From Clusia tigrina (taxonomy: Eukaryota; Arthropoda; Insecta; Diptera; Clusiidae), in assembly GCA_920105625.2 (NCBI GenBank), contig OV050030.1, positions 97,357,152 through 97,421,151 of the forward strand: a stretch of DNA of 64,000 nucleotides, in the 5' to 3' direction. The notes beneath the pieces were generated by a model. That model worked only from the letters and a program-made list of their open reading frames with translations, did not search any database and was not told where the DNA came from. Positions 9,072-21,264 of the stretch are shown here, piece after piece; the stretch's first letter is position 1, and each line of letters begins with the position of its first letter. Position numbers and translations under genes: made by a program.

Positions 9072-9265
9072 TCAAGCGAGCACAACAGACCGAACGTAGC
9101 TGCTTTCTTATCTGTAAATACCAAACTGTGTTGAACTTAAACTTGTAGGCAGCTGCATGCACTCAGCGCCCAAGCGATCACATCAGACCGAACGCAGCTG
9201 CTTTCTTATCAGTAAATAACAAACTGTGTTGAACTTGAACTTGAAGGCAGCTGCAAACGCAGTGG
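9072..9265. repeat. Two 98 bp tandem units
   Basis: CAGACCGAACGTAGCTGC at 9086 recurs with one change at 9184, followed both times by a shared stretch ending in GGCAGCTGCA. The surrounding 8958-9640 holds a poly-A/T stretch, a G12 run near 9340 and a partial duplication of an ACAAA/CTTCCACAAAA segment at 9397-9490. I see no gene in it. Confidence 0.75.
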
Positions 9266-9650
9266 CGGAAGGTGTGAGTAAATACTGTGTTGAGCTTTTA
9301 GTTGAAAATAAACTTGTGGTGATCAATAGCAAAGAAAGGGGGGGGGGGGGCGTTTGGTATGAGGAAATTTCAATACATAAGAACTTTCTTATAGCAAAGA
9401 CACAAACCAAAACACAGCTTCCCACAAAAGCTCCCTCCCATCAAAGCAAAGACACAAACTAAAGCTTTCCACAAAAAAACTTCCAACAAAAAACTCACCG
9501 CCAGATGGCGCCTCTAAAAGCTTTCGACTTAGAATAAGAAAATGTGACGGTTTTTGGAGAATTAAGAAAATACACGCGTTTTCGCGCCAGAACATACATT
9601 GTTTAGATACTGGTAATTGTTGCAGTAACTTATTCCTTGTTTGAATAATA

Positions 9651-9661
9651 TATAATAAATA
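9651..9661. repeat. Target-site duplication left of the SINE
   Basis: TATAATAAATA occurs here and again at 9885-9895, exactly bounding the tRNA-derived element. The sequence is AT-rich, so a chance match is possible but both copies abut the predicted ends. Confidence 0.55.
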
Positions 9662-9884
9662 TTATTATTATTATTATTATTATTATGATACCCCTTAAAC
9701 CATAATTAATTACGAGTGTAAGGTGTTGGGGGAATGAATACTAGCTACAGAGGCTTTCGACTCGAAAACAACAAGATTTTATAGAAAGAAGCATTTTGGA
9801 GACCAAGCCAGTGGCAGGATTTAATCCTGCGACCTTCGGGGTGTGAGTCTAGCATGCTTACTACTAGACCACAGAAGGTGGCTG
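9662..9884 (-). mobile_element. tRNA-derived SINE with ATT-repeat tail
   Basis: On the minus strand the element starts with a tRNA-like head. It has an A-box-like TGGTCTAGTAGTAAGC and a T-arm-like GCAGGATTAAATCCTGC with a five-base-pair stem and seven-base loop. An unrelated body of about 130 bases follows, and the end is an ATA/ATT trinucleotide tail. Head, body, simple tail and an 11 bp target duplication are the hallmarks of a SINE copied by a LINE reverse transcriptase. The anticodon stem does not pair, so it is not a functional tRNA. The parent tRNA is not clear. Confidence 0.7.
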
Positions 9885-9895
9885 TATAATAAATA

Positions 9896-12544
9896 AAATA
9901 AAAGGAATATTCTTTTTAGAATAAAGTAATATTTATTTAAGTGATCGTGTTAAAATAAGGAATCAAGAATGACTTAAGTCTTTTAGAAGTAAGTAAGGAA
10001 GAAATATGGGATGGGTGGAAAGGGGAAGGCTGAGGTGCGAGATGATCTCGCGCTAAAGATGATGTGGGAAGGTGAGTGGCATATATAATTAATATTATAG
10101 GTTGTATTAGGTTTACGATTTAGGTATATTTGTAGAAAATTTCGTGTTTGCCCCACGATCTAGCATAGCGGGTTGAGAGCCCCCAAAAAATTAAAAATTT
10201 TAAATTGCAATAACCCAGCCAGGGTGTCCATGCCAGATAAGATTACTGCAGACAGAACAACAATCTTAGGTATTAAATGATTCTGCCTAGATTTACATAT
10301 ACACAAGATCTAACAGCAGTCTGCGGTTTTCATCGATTCTGCTGGAACAAAGACCAAGTATATTAAACGCGGAATAAAACCCCCATATAGGCTAATTTGG
10401 ACAAGTACCGGTCCAGGTAGTTATAACGTATAATTGTAATGCCAATAGTGGTAAAATTAAAATAGAAATTGCTACCTAGGCCCTGATATAGTGCGGTCAC
10501 CAAGGCTCATAAATTCGTAGGCACACGTGGATTCCACTTAATCACTCTTTACACTTGCTTTTATTTCTCTGAACACAAATATATTGCTAGCCGGCCACTC
10601 TATTCCCTCAGTTGGATTTTCTCCTCTTATGACTTTATCACGCACTCAAGATAATTCAACGGCAAAAAGTTAAATCACAATTCGTTAAACAAGTACATTT
10701 TTCGCCAGATTTCGCCAAACGAACTTAACCGAATTATCCCCACCCGCACGGCGGTATCCTCGCCTAACCAAAACTTTCAACAAAACCCCACTGAATAGCA
10801 ATCGTCCCAAATACATTTAAAACTTTAACCGACCACGCATTTTTACTCCCGCACTTCCTTATAGATCTTTTCTATTTCCTGTTATCTCGCAGTTAGCCGT
10901 TTCCTATGGTCAAGGCCGGCCAGTATCTTCGAATTTCCATTTTCACTATCCTACACCGCGCCATCTACATCTCGTTCAGCAGAACATCTGACTTTCCTTC
11001 TCAGCTGCTCAACTAAATATTAGTCATTTTTTTTTATGTAATAATATGTGAATAATTAATATTTTGTATTTATTTTCAATCATATGCCCACAAAAATTAC
11101 CTCATTGCTGCATTAACAGATCTTATTTTTTAAATATATGACGCAAGAGCACGTGGTACCCTCAATGAATCCCGCTTTATTTTTGCATCCAAAATTGCAC
11201 CGCATCTAACTTGAGCACATATGGTTTCAATAGTATTGAGCAACTACAGGCTAAACTATGGATTCTTCGTAGGTATCATATCACGAAACAAACAAGTTAA
11301 TTCTGGCCGCTGATTGTGAATTTATTACCATTGGAAAATTTATTTTATAGATATGTAAGCTTGATGGTGTATGCCGACATTATACTCGCCCCAAAATTGA
11401 CTCCCAGACTACATTATGAAAGACGAGGTACACATATACATCAAGTCTTTAAACCATAAATCCCATAAAATAAAATCTAAAATACAAAAGTTATGGTTAT
11501 ATTATAATTCTCTATATTTATTTAAAAAAATCGTGATGCTTTTAAAAATAGTCCCTATATGCGTATGTATTATTGATATTATTTCTGTTGTTAGTTGTAG
11601 TTTGTTTATGCGGTAGGGGAAAGTAAATCCACAGCTTCCGATGATGACACGCAAGTTGGTCTGCTCGGAGGAATAAATCAGAAGTTAATTTTCCCACAGC
11701 GGTATATAGATGTTTTATGGGGATGCGTCCCTCTCGGCGGTTGAAATTAAATGTTGAATGGGGAGCTGCGCTTCCTTAGGCGAATGAGATATAATTGTTG
11801 AATGTGGAGATACATATCCTACGGCGATTACACGGAAAGTGCATCAGATGAAGTTCAAGTATCTAAACTTTAGCTTATATATAAATATGGCTGCGAGTCG
11901 ATACAGAAATCCCATGATCCGTCACAACTGTTCGGGATATTGCGAGGTATTTTCTCCGACCAATGCTTAGAGGTGACTGCCGCAATGGGGAGGGGAGGTT
12001 TCATAGTGTCCTATGTAATGCGAGACCATCCTGAACACAATTTATTAAATAAGTATTAAATATAAACATAGGACATTAGCGACTAAAGTTCCTAACATTG
12101 TATATGTTTTCTGATGTTTTCAAAAGTAAGTGAGCAGCAAAGGTTGAGACATTCTCGTGCTGATAGGGAATGATATACTCGTGCTGAATGGTTTTTTTTT
12201 ATTATTATCTTGGTGTTGCATGGTGAGTATAATGTTGCTTTTCTTCTCTCTTTTCGATATTGGATTGTTATTAATGTTTGCTTCAGCCTTTATCGCGCAA
12301 AGTACTCGTAGTAGTGAAACAATAAGTGCTTGTGCTAGAGAAAAGGCTACGGCTATCTCTATCATAGTGGTACCCTCTGAGGCTGCAGGAACAACGGTTA
12401 AGACAAAGGTTTGTAAATTTCAGGCCAAAGAGACGAATCTAACTATTGATCTTGGTAGCAAATGGCCTAAAATAATATTTCCAACACAGCGTAAGCGGTT
12501 TACCACGAGAGGCGTACTGCCGCGAGGATTTTAAAAAAGGTACA
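9896..12544. other. Region without recognisable genes
   Basis: No open frame here has a recognisable domain. A stretch at about 10440-11000 is less AT-rich and looks like non-coding transposon or LTR-type sequence, but no matching copy is present in the window. The 125-codon frame at 12157-12534 is hydrophobic then basic and may be the decayed front of the LOA-like ORF1 that follows. Confidence 0.5.
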
Positions 12545-13020
12545 CTAGAAGGTGCCCACGGACGAGGAATTCACAAAAGAGGTAAAAAGCTCCATCGAGT
12601 GAGCAAAAGCGGTTCTGCCATATTTCCAATTAGACCACCTCCGGTGCCAAAAAGACCAATATTCTAAGCGGAAGCAACGTCCGAGAAAGACTTTCGCGGA
12701 AGTCGCTAAAAACCGCATTATTCTAGGCATGCTTGATACGGGAAAACTGAAGGGAAGATTCCAGGTACAAATGGAAGTGGGAACAAGCCGTCTTAGCTAG
12801 AGTATTCCTAAAAGTACTGGCAAGAAATCCCGGCCCACCACCGACATACCAGGCTGCAGGCTGGCATCACGGCCAGATTAAGATGATCACATCCGATGAT
12901 CAGAGATGGGCAGAACTGTATAAGATTGCCATCTTGGAAGTAGGGAGGTGTACCCGGTGAAAGTGAAAGCTTATAAAACTGACACAGAAGCCGTTAATTT
13001 TCTCGTGTCAACAGCCGAAT
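12545..13020 (+). pseudogene. LOA-like non-LTR ORF1 remnant
   Basis: Read in shifting frames, the stretch gives FAEVAKNRIILGMLDTG, then PTTYQAAGWHHGQIKM-type and SDDQRWAELYKIAILEVG segments. These resemble the conserved end of ORF1 in I-superfamily (LOA-like) elements. The first segment matches in style the ASEVAERHLIVGMID found at the end of the window. It is broken by several stops. Confidence 0.5.
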
Positions 13021-13259
13021 CGGAACGAATGACGAGACAGACCCCGAGCTTGAGACAATGCGCTATGTCAATAGCCAGAGGAGTGAAGATGGGTAAATAT
13101 CTTCAAGTACTAAGTTAATCAGGGCCTGAAGATATAAAAAGGAATTGAGAAAAGCGTAAAGAGCATCTGGGAACTTCTATGTCTTCTAGTCCTGACTTCT
13201 CCTCTACTGAGCCGAAGAAACACGTCAGTCCTATTTTGACTCAGATTTGGCCACATGTA

Positions 13260-13740
13260 CTGAGTGGACGGTAAAATATCATTCATTCGTTAATTGTTTC
13301 GATCTTGGTTGTGAACTCCATGAGAGTTGGAAAGATGTCCTCCACCTACCTCTCTACCGGCAATTCCGATCCGAGTCTGGCACATTCATCAGCTTTTTTG
13401 TTGTCAGGGATACCCCGATATCCAGGGACCTAGCACAGCTCATTCTTGTGATGCTTAATCGCAAATAGTGATTTCCTGCAGTATTCCATACACTTAGATT
13501 TTACAATGATAGTGTTTAGAGGTTTGATCACACTATCTACACAGACGAAGCTCCTTAGTTCTAATCATTTGTGCAGCTTTGTCAATGGCAGAGATCTCAT
13601 CCTGAAAGACGCTACACAAATTTTGTAATCTAAAGGACCGTTAAATGCCCAGTTCGTCCGAAAAGACTCCCGCACCTGAAGTCATGTCCATCTTTGAACC
13701 GTCAGTGAAAATGGTCAGATAATTCCCTCAAGGGTTGTCC
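13260..13740 (-). pseudogene. LOA-like RNase H domain, reverse orientation
   Basis: The minus strand encodes IFTDGSKMDMTSGAGVFSDEL, the first RNase H aspartate motif, and then NLCSVFQDEISAIDKAAQM. Further downstream it has a segment reading WVPGYRGIPDNKKADECARLG, with the conserved histidine position changed to tyrosine. At least one internal stop is present. It is oriented against the RT at 13861, so it comes from another copy or an inversion. Confidence 0.65.
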
Positions 13741-13860
13741 CTGTTTTCCATTCACGCCTTGTTGGAAAGTTAATGTTGTGGGTTGTGTTAAAATCTATCT
13801 TGTGTCTTCCATAATCTTCCATAATATATGTAATGGTTATTAACCATTTTCAAAAATGCG

Positions 13861-15370
13861 TTGTTTCTAAGTCATATCCCCTCACAATGGAAGGAAGTGA
13901 AAGTAATGCTTATACCACAGGCGGGGAAAAACTCACATGTTAGTCCAAAGGATTTCAGGCGTATCAGTCTATCTTCATTTTTATTGGAAACTCTAGAGAG
14001 ATTAATTGAAACATATATCAGTGAAAAAATTACCCCCTCTCAAATGGCGATTGTACAACACGTGTACTGTATAGATAAATCTACAGAAAATGCTCTAAAT
14101 TGTCTAGTGACAGTAATTGAGAAATCAATAGAAGATAAAGAAAATACGTTCGTAGCTATCCTCGACATTGAGGGCGCTTTTAATAACATCCTACCCAGCG
14201 CAAAAACCGGTGCACTGACAGAGTTGGGTAGCCCCGGGGCATTTGTTGACTTCATCAAATAAATGCCCATATGCTAGTTTGTGAATTCAACATTGGGTGC
14301 CTCGAGGATCCGTAGAACTATCAGCAGGGGTACTCCTCAAGGTGGCGTGCTGTCTCCTCACCTTTGGGTACTGACATTGGACAAACTCTTAAGAAGCTTA
14401 GAGGAAGAGAAGAACCCACGTTGTTGCCTATCTTTCAATCACGGTAAGAGGTAAATGCCCGAATATGCTATGGCAAAGCATAGTAAATGAGCTAAATCTA
14501 TGGTCAATATCTTGTGGTTTAGTCGAAAATGCCAGCAAAACAGAACTGGTACTGTTTAGTATGAAACATGAATTTCCCCTACAGTGAATGGTATGACATT
14601 GTCACTTTTTGATATAGTTCGCTACTTTGGCCTGAATCTGGACAGGAAGTTTAATTGGAAATTAAATATAGAGGATGGAGTAAGAAAAGCATCAAAATTG
14701 GTGTAGAAAAACAGCAGGATTAAAATGAAGTATGGCCACCAGAATAGTACACAGCAGTAGTTAGACCGATACTGACGTACTGGTATGCCAGTATGGTGGC
14801 CGGCACTTTATAAAAGCTATGTTGTGAAAAGCTTAGGTCATATTTAGAGGGCAGCTAGTTTATGTATAAGCGGAGCTCTCAAAACAACTCCCAAAGCAGC
14901 ATTGAACATTATGTTAGACCTTCTGTCAATTCTTGTATGCTAAGCAACTTGCAGTCAAATCAGCTCATAGACTAACTGAAATCTCCCTTTTAACTACAAG
15001 TAACAGAGGTCATTCGACCATAGTAGAACAATTTCCTATTATTCCCGATACTACAGATTACTGTAAAAGATTAGGAATTTAAGCAGATACTTTACCACTA
15101 CACTCTCCTCAAAGGAGGATTGGGATCGTGGAATCATCTATAGCGATGAAATTAGCATTTATACTGACGATTCAAAACTTCATGATCGGGTGGGCAGAAG
15201 TGTATATTCTGAAAAGCTGAGCGTCATTTAGCCTTCCACTTACCGGATCATTGTAGTGTGGTCCACGCAGAAGTAACAGCAATATAAGAGAGGGTATGTT
15301 GCAAATAAAGAATAATCCGTTAAATATTCGATCACCAATATCCTGACCAGCATCAGCTCTACGCCACACA
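13861..15370 (+). pseudogene. LOA-like reverse transcriptase and RNase H remnant
   Basis: The open part (13861-14262) carries RT block 1-2 features (VKVMLIPQAGKNSHVSPKDFR, RISLSSFLLETLERLIETY) and the first catalytic aspartate context AILDIEGAFNN. Beyond 14262 the frame is broken many times, but pieces such as SLCISGALKTTPKAALN and, at about 15160, IYTDDSKLHDRVG show the thumb and an RNase H domain. An RT followed by RNase H fits the I superfamily, LOA clade. It is an old dead copy. Confidence 0.7.
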
Positions 15371-15393
15371 ACGTTCATTACGAATACAGAATG

Positions 15394-15665
15394 CTTAGTG
15401 AGAACATCAGGTTTTTTAATCGTTTTCTCACTAAGCCATAAACATACAGAGACTATAGGGACTCAGTGAGAACATCTGGGTTATAGTCGTTTTCTCACTG
15501 ACACACATACGCTACCGAGACTTATGGACTTAGTTAGAACCTCTGGTTTTTAATCGTTTTCTCACTAAATCATACGCCGTATAGAGATCATAGGGACTCA
15601 GTAAGAGTATCTGGTTTTAATCGTTCTCTCACTGAATCACTGAGACACACACTTACCGGGACATA
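15394..15665. repeat. Four-unit hairpin array, period 67-68 bp
   Basis: Units begin at 15394, 15462, 15529 and 15597. Each has an inverted pair of about 10-11 bases around a loop of about 20 bases, for example CTTAGTGAGAA with TTCTCACTAAG in unit 1. Units 1 and 3 have TTAG/CTAA at the stem base while units 2 and 4 have TCAG/CTGA, and unit 4 has AGAG/CTCT where the others have AGAA/TTCT, so stem changes are paired. The array has no coding potential. It may be LTR-derived. Confidence 0.8.
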
Positions 15666-15833
15666 GAGACTGAAAACAAGTACACCTAGGATAAACTTAT
15701 TTGCATAGGAATATAATTAAGAAAGTAGTGATGTAAGCAATAACCACAGTCCACAATTGGCATTTTGTGGACTGTGGACGTTAAAACTAATATAACTCAT
15801 CCGACTTATACATTTTCTGTATTTTCTGTCGTC

Positions 15834-16072
<239 letters not shown>

Positions 16073-16082
16073 ATTTTTTTGG

Positions 16083-16375
16083 AGTTTTACTTAGTTATAT
16101 TCCAGTTTAACATTGTACTGTGGCTATGTCTAGTTTTTCCTATTTATACCTTTTTTATTTATATTTCTTAATGTATTTTAGCTTTTTTTATTTAACATTC
16201 TTAATATTGTACCGTGGTTATGTCTAGTTTTTCTTAATTATATTCTTATTTATATTTCTTATGTATAATTATTTTTTATAATTCTTAACGTGTTTTAGCT
16301 TTTCTTATTTAAAATTCTTAACATTGTACAGTGGTTATGATCAGTTTTTCGTATTTGTATTTCTCAAGATTGTTG
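16083..16375 (-). repeat. 3' non-coding part of gypsy B with three imperfect repeats
   Basis: A motif ACATTGTAC-GTGGTTATG followed by AGTTTTTC recurs at about 16107, 16205 and 16319, roughly 100 bp apart. The same motif occurs once at 29193 next to the second gypsy B copy. It lies just downstream of the integrase in element orientation. Confidence 0.55.
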
Positions 16376-17249
16376 TTATGTACTAGACGTCTTTTCCATT
16401 CTTATCTATTAGAGAATTTACACCTAATCTATTATTAATTTTTAATGGGCCTATGTAAGGGCTGACTTCTAAGGGTAACTTCCTCCTACACATATTTCTT
16501 AGCACTACTAAGGCTCCTATATTAAACTGTGAACTATTAGTTCCTATGCCGTAGTTCTTTTTTCTTTTCTCTTTTGTTTTTTGGAGTATACGAGTAAGTC
16601 TGGCAGTGTCTTCTGCATTTTCTAGTTTTTGTTTTAATTCATTTAAGTATTCTTCAGGTTTGATTGGATTAACTGTTTTGATCACTTTTTTTTATCTGTT
16701 ATAGTGTTTGGCAGTTTTCCAAATATGAGTTCGAAAGGTAAGTAACCTGTGTCGACGTGTGGTGTGGTATTATACGAGAAAACGTATTAAGGTAAACCCT
16801 TTTCCCATTCCTGTTCTTCTGTTGAGGTGCGTATGTATTCATTGAGAACTCTATGATTTCTTTCTATGCTACCTAGAATTTGGTGATGGTAAGTGGTAGA
16901 TGTTTTAGGTTGAAGATTTAACGTTTTTCTCATATGGTCATATAGATGGTTCACGAATTCTCTACCCATGTCTGTCTTTATTGTGAGAAAACCTCCATAC
17001 TTTAGTATGAATTTTTCTAGTAAAGTATTGGCAACTTCTACAGATTCTTTTGTGTACATTGGATGCGCCTCGATATATTTAGTTGGTTGGCACTGAAGCG
17101 TTAAAATGTATTTATATCCGTTTGAAATACGAAGTGGTCCTACTGTGTCCATTTCTAGTAATTGGAAACTTGTCGATGGAGTGTCTGTAATGACCATCTT
17201 TTCTCTTATGTGTTTTGTTATTTTGTTCTTCGCACATATCTCGCAGTTA
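16376..17249 (-). pseudogene. Gypsy B integrase, copy 1 (truncated)
   Basis: The frame at 16787-17197 holds the integrase core: EMDTVGPLRI with the first aspartate, TKYIEAHPMYTKES, TDMGREFVN with the second, and GSIERNHRVLNEY with the glutamate. The piece at 16383-16685 is the C-terminal region. A very similar copy is at 29663-30163. The zinc-binding N-terminal part is cut where gypsy C inserted at 17250. Confidence 0.8.
17246..17249. repeat. Target-site duplication GTTA left of gypsy C
   Basis: GTTA precedes the 5' LTR and follows the 3' LTR at 28314-28317. A four-base duplication is the Ty3/gypsy norm. Confidence 0.8.
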
Positions 17250-17763
17250 TGTTGTGAGTTAGAACCAAGCTGCCTGCGCGTAGTGTCTCACATCATCGAC
17301 TACAAACAGATGCCACACATTCTGTGTGATTAGCCTGTGTTAAAGTTATTTAAGAGAAAACATACTTTTAGGGTCTAAGTATTTTAAATTAATATTATCT
17401 GTGTAATATTTATTATGTAAACGTTTAGGGTGTTACAGCTTCGCAGTCGAGCCACCGAAAAGCATTGCAATTTAGAATGCACCATCGACACATTTCGATT
17501 GGAGTAGGTCAGTTGGCTTGACCAACTGACACCAATTAACAGGTGCGGAACTGGAACACCAGAAAGGTCAATTCACAGACTGAGAGTACTGTTTGGAAAT
17601 AGTATATAAGAATTAGTATTTTAAGAATAAATCGGCTTGTTATTTTGTATCTGAAAGTGATGTAGTGTTTCATTTCAAAGAGTTATTTAAGTTTACAGGA
17701 ACACGCGCGCCCAGGACAAGCAGCGAAAGACGTTCCCGAGGACAACAAATACGGTCCCCAACA
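17250..17763 (+). repeat. 5' LTR of gypsy C (514 bp)
   Basis: Starts TGTTGTGAGTTAGAACC and ends GTCCCCAACA just before the primer site. A TATA-like GTATATAAG and an AATAAA are present in the second half. It aligns along its length with the 3' LTR at 27231-28313 once the nested insertion is removed. Confidence 0.9.
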
Positions 17764-17766
17764 TTT

Positions 17767-17783
17767 TGGCGCAGCCGGTCTAA
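17767..17783 (+). promoter_or_regulatory. Primer binding site of gypsy C
   Basis: TGGCGCAGCCGGTCTAA starts three bases after the LTR. The TGGCGCAG start is the type seen in fly gypsy elements primed by tRNA-Ser. Confidence 0.65.
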
Positions 17784-18935
17784 AGGACCTACAGGAGGAA
17801 TCCCTGGGCAAGGAACCCTGAAGAAGTGAAGCATCGTGCAACAAAATCCCAAGGATATCACCAGGACAAAGGACCTGGAGGCGGAGGTGTCATCGTGTAA
17901 AATAATGGTGAGTAGAGTGTATAGTAGCGTAATTGAAGTAGATACTTCTGCGACCCTGAAGACGCCGTAGCCCTGGTTAAAGAAGTCGCAACCTATTGGC
18001 GCGTTCGCGCTGTTGCACGCAGCTTTGTATGGACAACCATAAACCATCAGTATGATCGGACGGTCTATGTGTGTTCGTCCTAGCTGTGAGGATTTTTTGT
18101 CTAGGTGCTTTGAGTTTGTTTGTCGTAAGGGATATTTATATTGTTTATAAAGTCTGTAATTTATATTGGAGACATTTTAATTGTTTTTATATTGTTTGAA
18201 TTCATATGGTTTTAATTTATGTTGTTTGAAAAGAAAAATAAAAAATTCGATTTAAATATTTGGCATTTTGAGGTTAGGGTATTAGGTGAAAATATTTCAA
18301 GAGGTGCAGACGACACGTGTTGTTGCATCAAAGTTTTTGTAGTTCGGAAACTACGATTTGCGTAGCAATGTTGAAGAAAGCATTTATATGCTATTATTAC
18401 GTGGCGCATACGTTACGGGTTTATTTTTAAATATGGATTCAAATTTCCGGGAATGAATCAAGGTACTTTTGCCTACAAATCCAATTACGGTTTTTACAAA
18501 CATATGGGAAAATTTTACAAATTTTTGGGAGTATTAAAGATGGTGAGAGGAAATCAAGGAGTATCTGTGAGGAAGTCAAGGACCAATTTGCACTGATGGA
18601 AGGACTTAATGGACGCCGGTAGACAGCGGATATGGAACTTGTGATGGAAGATAAGTAAAGAAAGAATATTAAGATAGAATTTACGGGGAAATGTTTTTTA
18701 ATAAATTTGTATTTATCATTAAGTAAGATGAAATAAAAAAATTGCGATAAGTTAATAGCAAGTTTTAACAATTATTGGGTTTTATTTGTAAATTATTTTG
18801 GTCATGGGGATACACCAGCTGTTCTGGCATTTGGGAAGAAGCGCAAGGATTACTGCTGATGGAGGAGCAAATTGGCGAGGGGATTGAAATCTGGTCCGTA
18901 ACTTTAAGAAAAATGGCAGGTTACGAAAGGACAAC

Positions 18936-20196
18936 ATGTATTACCGCAAGAGAATAAGACAGTTGCAAAATCTGGGCCGAAAGTTCAACGATAATCACGG
19001 GTTATTGTTGCCTCACGTAGTTGAGTACGGCAAAGGAAAATATTTTGCTGAAAATTACGCAGACTACATAAATAGTCTGATCAACGAAAGGGCAGATACA
19101 TTTAGTTCTGAATTAGACGGACTAGGACAACAGATTGTGAGTTTGGTTTCGCTAAACGAGGAAATAAGGAACAGATTGAAATCAATGCAGTCAGAGGTGA
19201 AACTGTTTCCTGGGAAAATAGTTGCCCAGTTCGAAGCGAGTACAAGCAGGGAAGAAGCTCAGGAATTGTGGAAGCAGGCGAACGCCGGAGGAGCTGTGTC
19301 ACCATTAGAAGTAGCGGATCAAGCCTTAACAGCAATCCAAAGAAGAACAGAAGAAAAGTTGTTCAGTTTTCATAAGAAAACAGAAGATTTGAGAGCACAA
19401 AAAGAGTATCTTGAGAATAAGGTAAAGGAACTTTCTCAGAGATTGACGGAAACAGAGGAAGCAGCATCGCTGTTGGAAATGGAGTGTGAGGAATTGAAAA
19501 GAGGACGGGCGACCAATAGGACCTCACTGAATAGGGAGAGATCAACATCAGCATCGGCTGGATTTACGCAGACAGTATTGACATTGCCTCCGGAAGTACG
19601 TTGGCCGGAATATTTAACACCAGAAGAGATATGTCGCATGGTAAAGCCCGATAAATAATAAAAATCAGGGATATCCGCCAAAGGAGCCGGAAGCAGTAAC
19701 AGTACAGCGAAGTCCCAATACTGTGGACAGTATTTCGCCGGTACGAACAAACGATCGAAGACTAATTAGTTTGAGTCCGTCACTGGCCAATTACCTCTCA
19801 GATCTGGGAGAAGAGAATTTGGAAACTCCCAAAGAGATTAATAAAGCTAAGGTTTTATCAGCAATTGAGAAAACACAAAGGAATAAAATGGGCATTCTGG
19901 AAGTTGCTCATGCGGTGGAGAAATTGGTGCCCATGTTCTCAGGAGTCGAGTTGTATGATCTGAGAACTGAGATCCGGTGCTTCAAAGAAGGTTGTGAGCT
20001 AGCGCAACACAGTCTTCCGAAAGCGGACGGGGAACACTTAATAAAATGTATTAGGCAAAGAACCACAGGTGATGCTTTTGATTTACTAGAGCAAAGCTCA
20101 GTAAGCACACTGGCAGAGTTAATCGCACTTTTAGATTGGACATATTTAAAACAAAAGTTGTACGACTGTCTTGTACGGGAAATACTCAGAAACTAG
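18936..20196 (+). pseudogene. Gag of gypsy C with N-terminal coiled coil
   Basis: The first open part (18936-19658, 240 codons) is rich in heptad-like Leu/Glu/Lys repeats around residues 45-200 (for example EKEYLENKVKELSQRL-like stretches), predicting a coiled coil, and ends with LPPEVRWPEYLTPEEICRMV. After a frame change near 19660 the capsid part (19723-20196) follows with PMFSGVELYDLRTEIRCF and TTGDAFDLLEQ, the region that shapes the particle. An upstream short frame (18775-18957) may belong to the leader. Confidence 0.65.
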
Positions 20197-20529
20197 GGGA
20201 GGAATTGAGAGCCTGGGGATGAAGGCTCCAGTCTCTGGGGAACGCTTCTGAGACAGAGCCCAACAAGTAGTTTCCAAGGAAATGTTGCAGCATACAAGGC
20301 TCAAGTAGAACGAGCTATGATTTCTGTGTTTAAGGCAGGCCTGATAAATAGGGACTTAGCTAATTATACTCTTAATCTCACGCAGAGGAGTATGGTAGAG
20401 CTAGCGGAAGCGGTCTCTTCCGCTGAAGCAGCAATACAACAACGAACGACAGCTGTTGAAATTTGGTAAACTAATGCGCCTGCAGATGTAGGATCGGTAC
20501 AGCAGCGGAACTCAAGTGGAGTCGGCAGA

Positions 20530-20980
20530 TTGATGGGCCAAGTTTCGCAACAAAGAGGATTCCTAGTCGAGAGATTCCATCCGAGGAAACCCATTTGCTC
20601 ATTCTGCCATAAGCCAGGTCATACAAGGGATGAGTGCATTACACGGAAAATCACGCCCTACTGTATAGAGAGCCAAACATATGGTCCTGAGGCAAGTAGA
20701 CAGTGCCAAGGAGACACAGAATGGAGTCAGAGTAAAAGGCAGCCAGCTACGAGGCGCCCGGATCCACCCTTGAGGGACAGCAGGGGTAACTTCAGTAGCC
20801 CCCGAGTTAATTCAACGGAAGGAATTAACCAAGGAAGAAATCCTTTCAACACTGGGAGTGGTCAGCAGCGAGCAAATTGAGAATTCCAGAACTGAACCAA
20901 GGATAAGCAACACCAAACAGGGGTTGAGATGCTTCTCATGTGGACGAATGGGAAATCGGGCTGCGGAATGCAGGGATAGA
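20530..20980 (+). pseudogene. Nucleocapsid region of gypsy C, two zinc knuckles
   Basis: CSFCHKPGHTRDEC is a CX2CX4HX4C knuckle in the frame 20530-20880. A second, CFSCGRMGNRAAEC, lies at about 20932 in another frame, with asparagine at the usual histidine position. Between them is basic, arginine-rich sequence. These bind RNA during packaging. Confidence 0.75.
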
Positions 20981-21264
20981 CAATCCTTACAAAGGAACCA
21001 GGGAAACTTTCATCGGCCCAGTCGAGGCCAGTAGACTGGAAAGCCAAAAGAAAGAAAGTAATAATTAGGCTGGAAGTACGGGTAAGTAGTAATGTAGAAA
21101 CTACAGTCCAGGAGAAGGAGGAGCAAGAGGCTCTCCAATATCACGAAGAGTTAGGAAGTGGATACGCGTCCATGTTGGGAACAAAAGGACATTGCTTCGT
21201 TATGAGCAGGATAGGTGATGCCTTCATCGAGATAACTTGCAAGGAATAGGCTAGTGAAAAGGTA

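Noticed and set aside
9226..9462. 78-codon frame after the 98 bp repeats
   Set aside because: It crosses a poly-G run and a partial duplication and has no recognisable features.
9801..9890. A functional tRNA gene on the minus strand
   Set aside because: A T-arm and A-box-like sequence are present but the anticodon stem does not pair, and the segment continues into a SINE body with a simple-repeat tail and target duplication.
9896..12156. A hidden host exon or LTR around 10440-11000
   Set aside because: Composition changes there but no open frame, splice pattern or second copy supports it.
12157..12534. 125-codon frame as a membrane protein gene
   Set aside because: The hydrophobic start comes from a T-rich stretch and the rest has no domain. 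It abuts LOA-like ORF1 remnants and is more likely decayed transposon.
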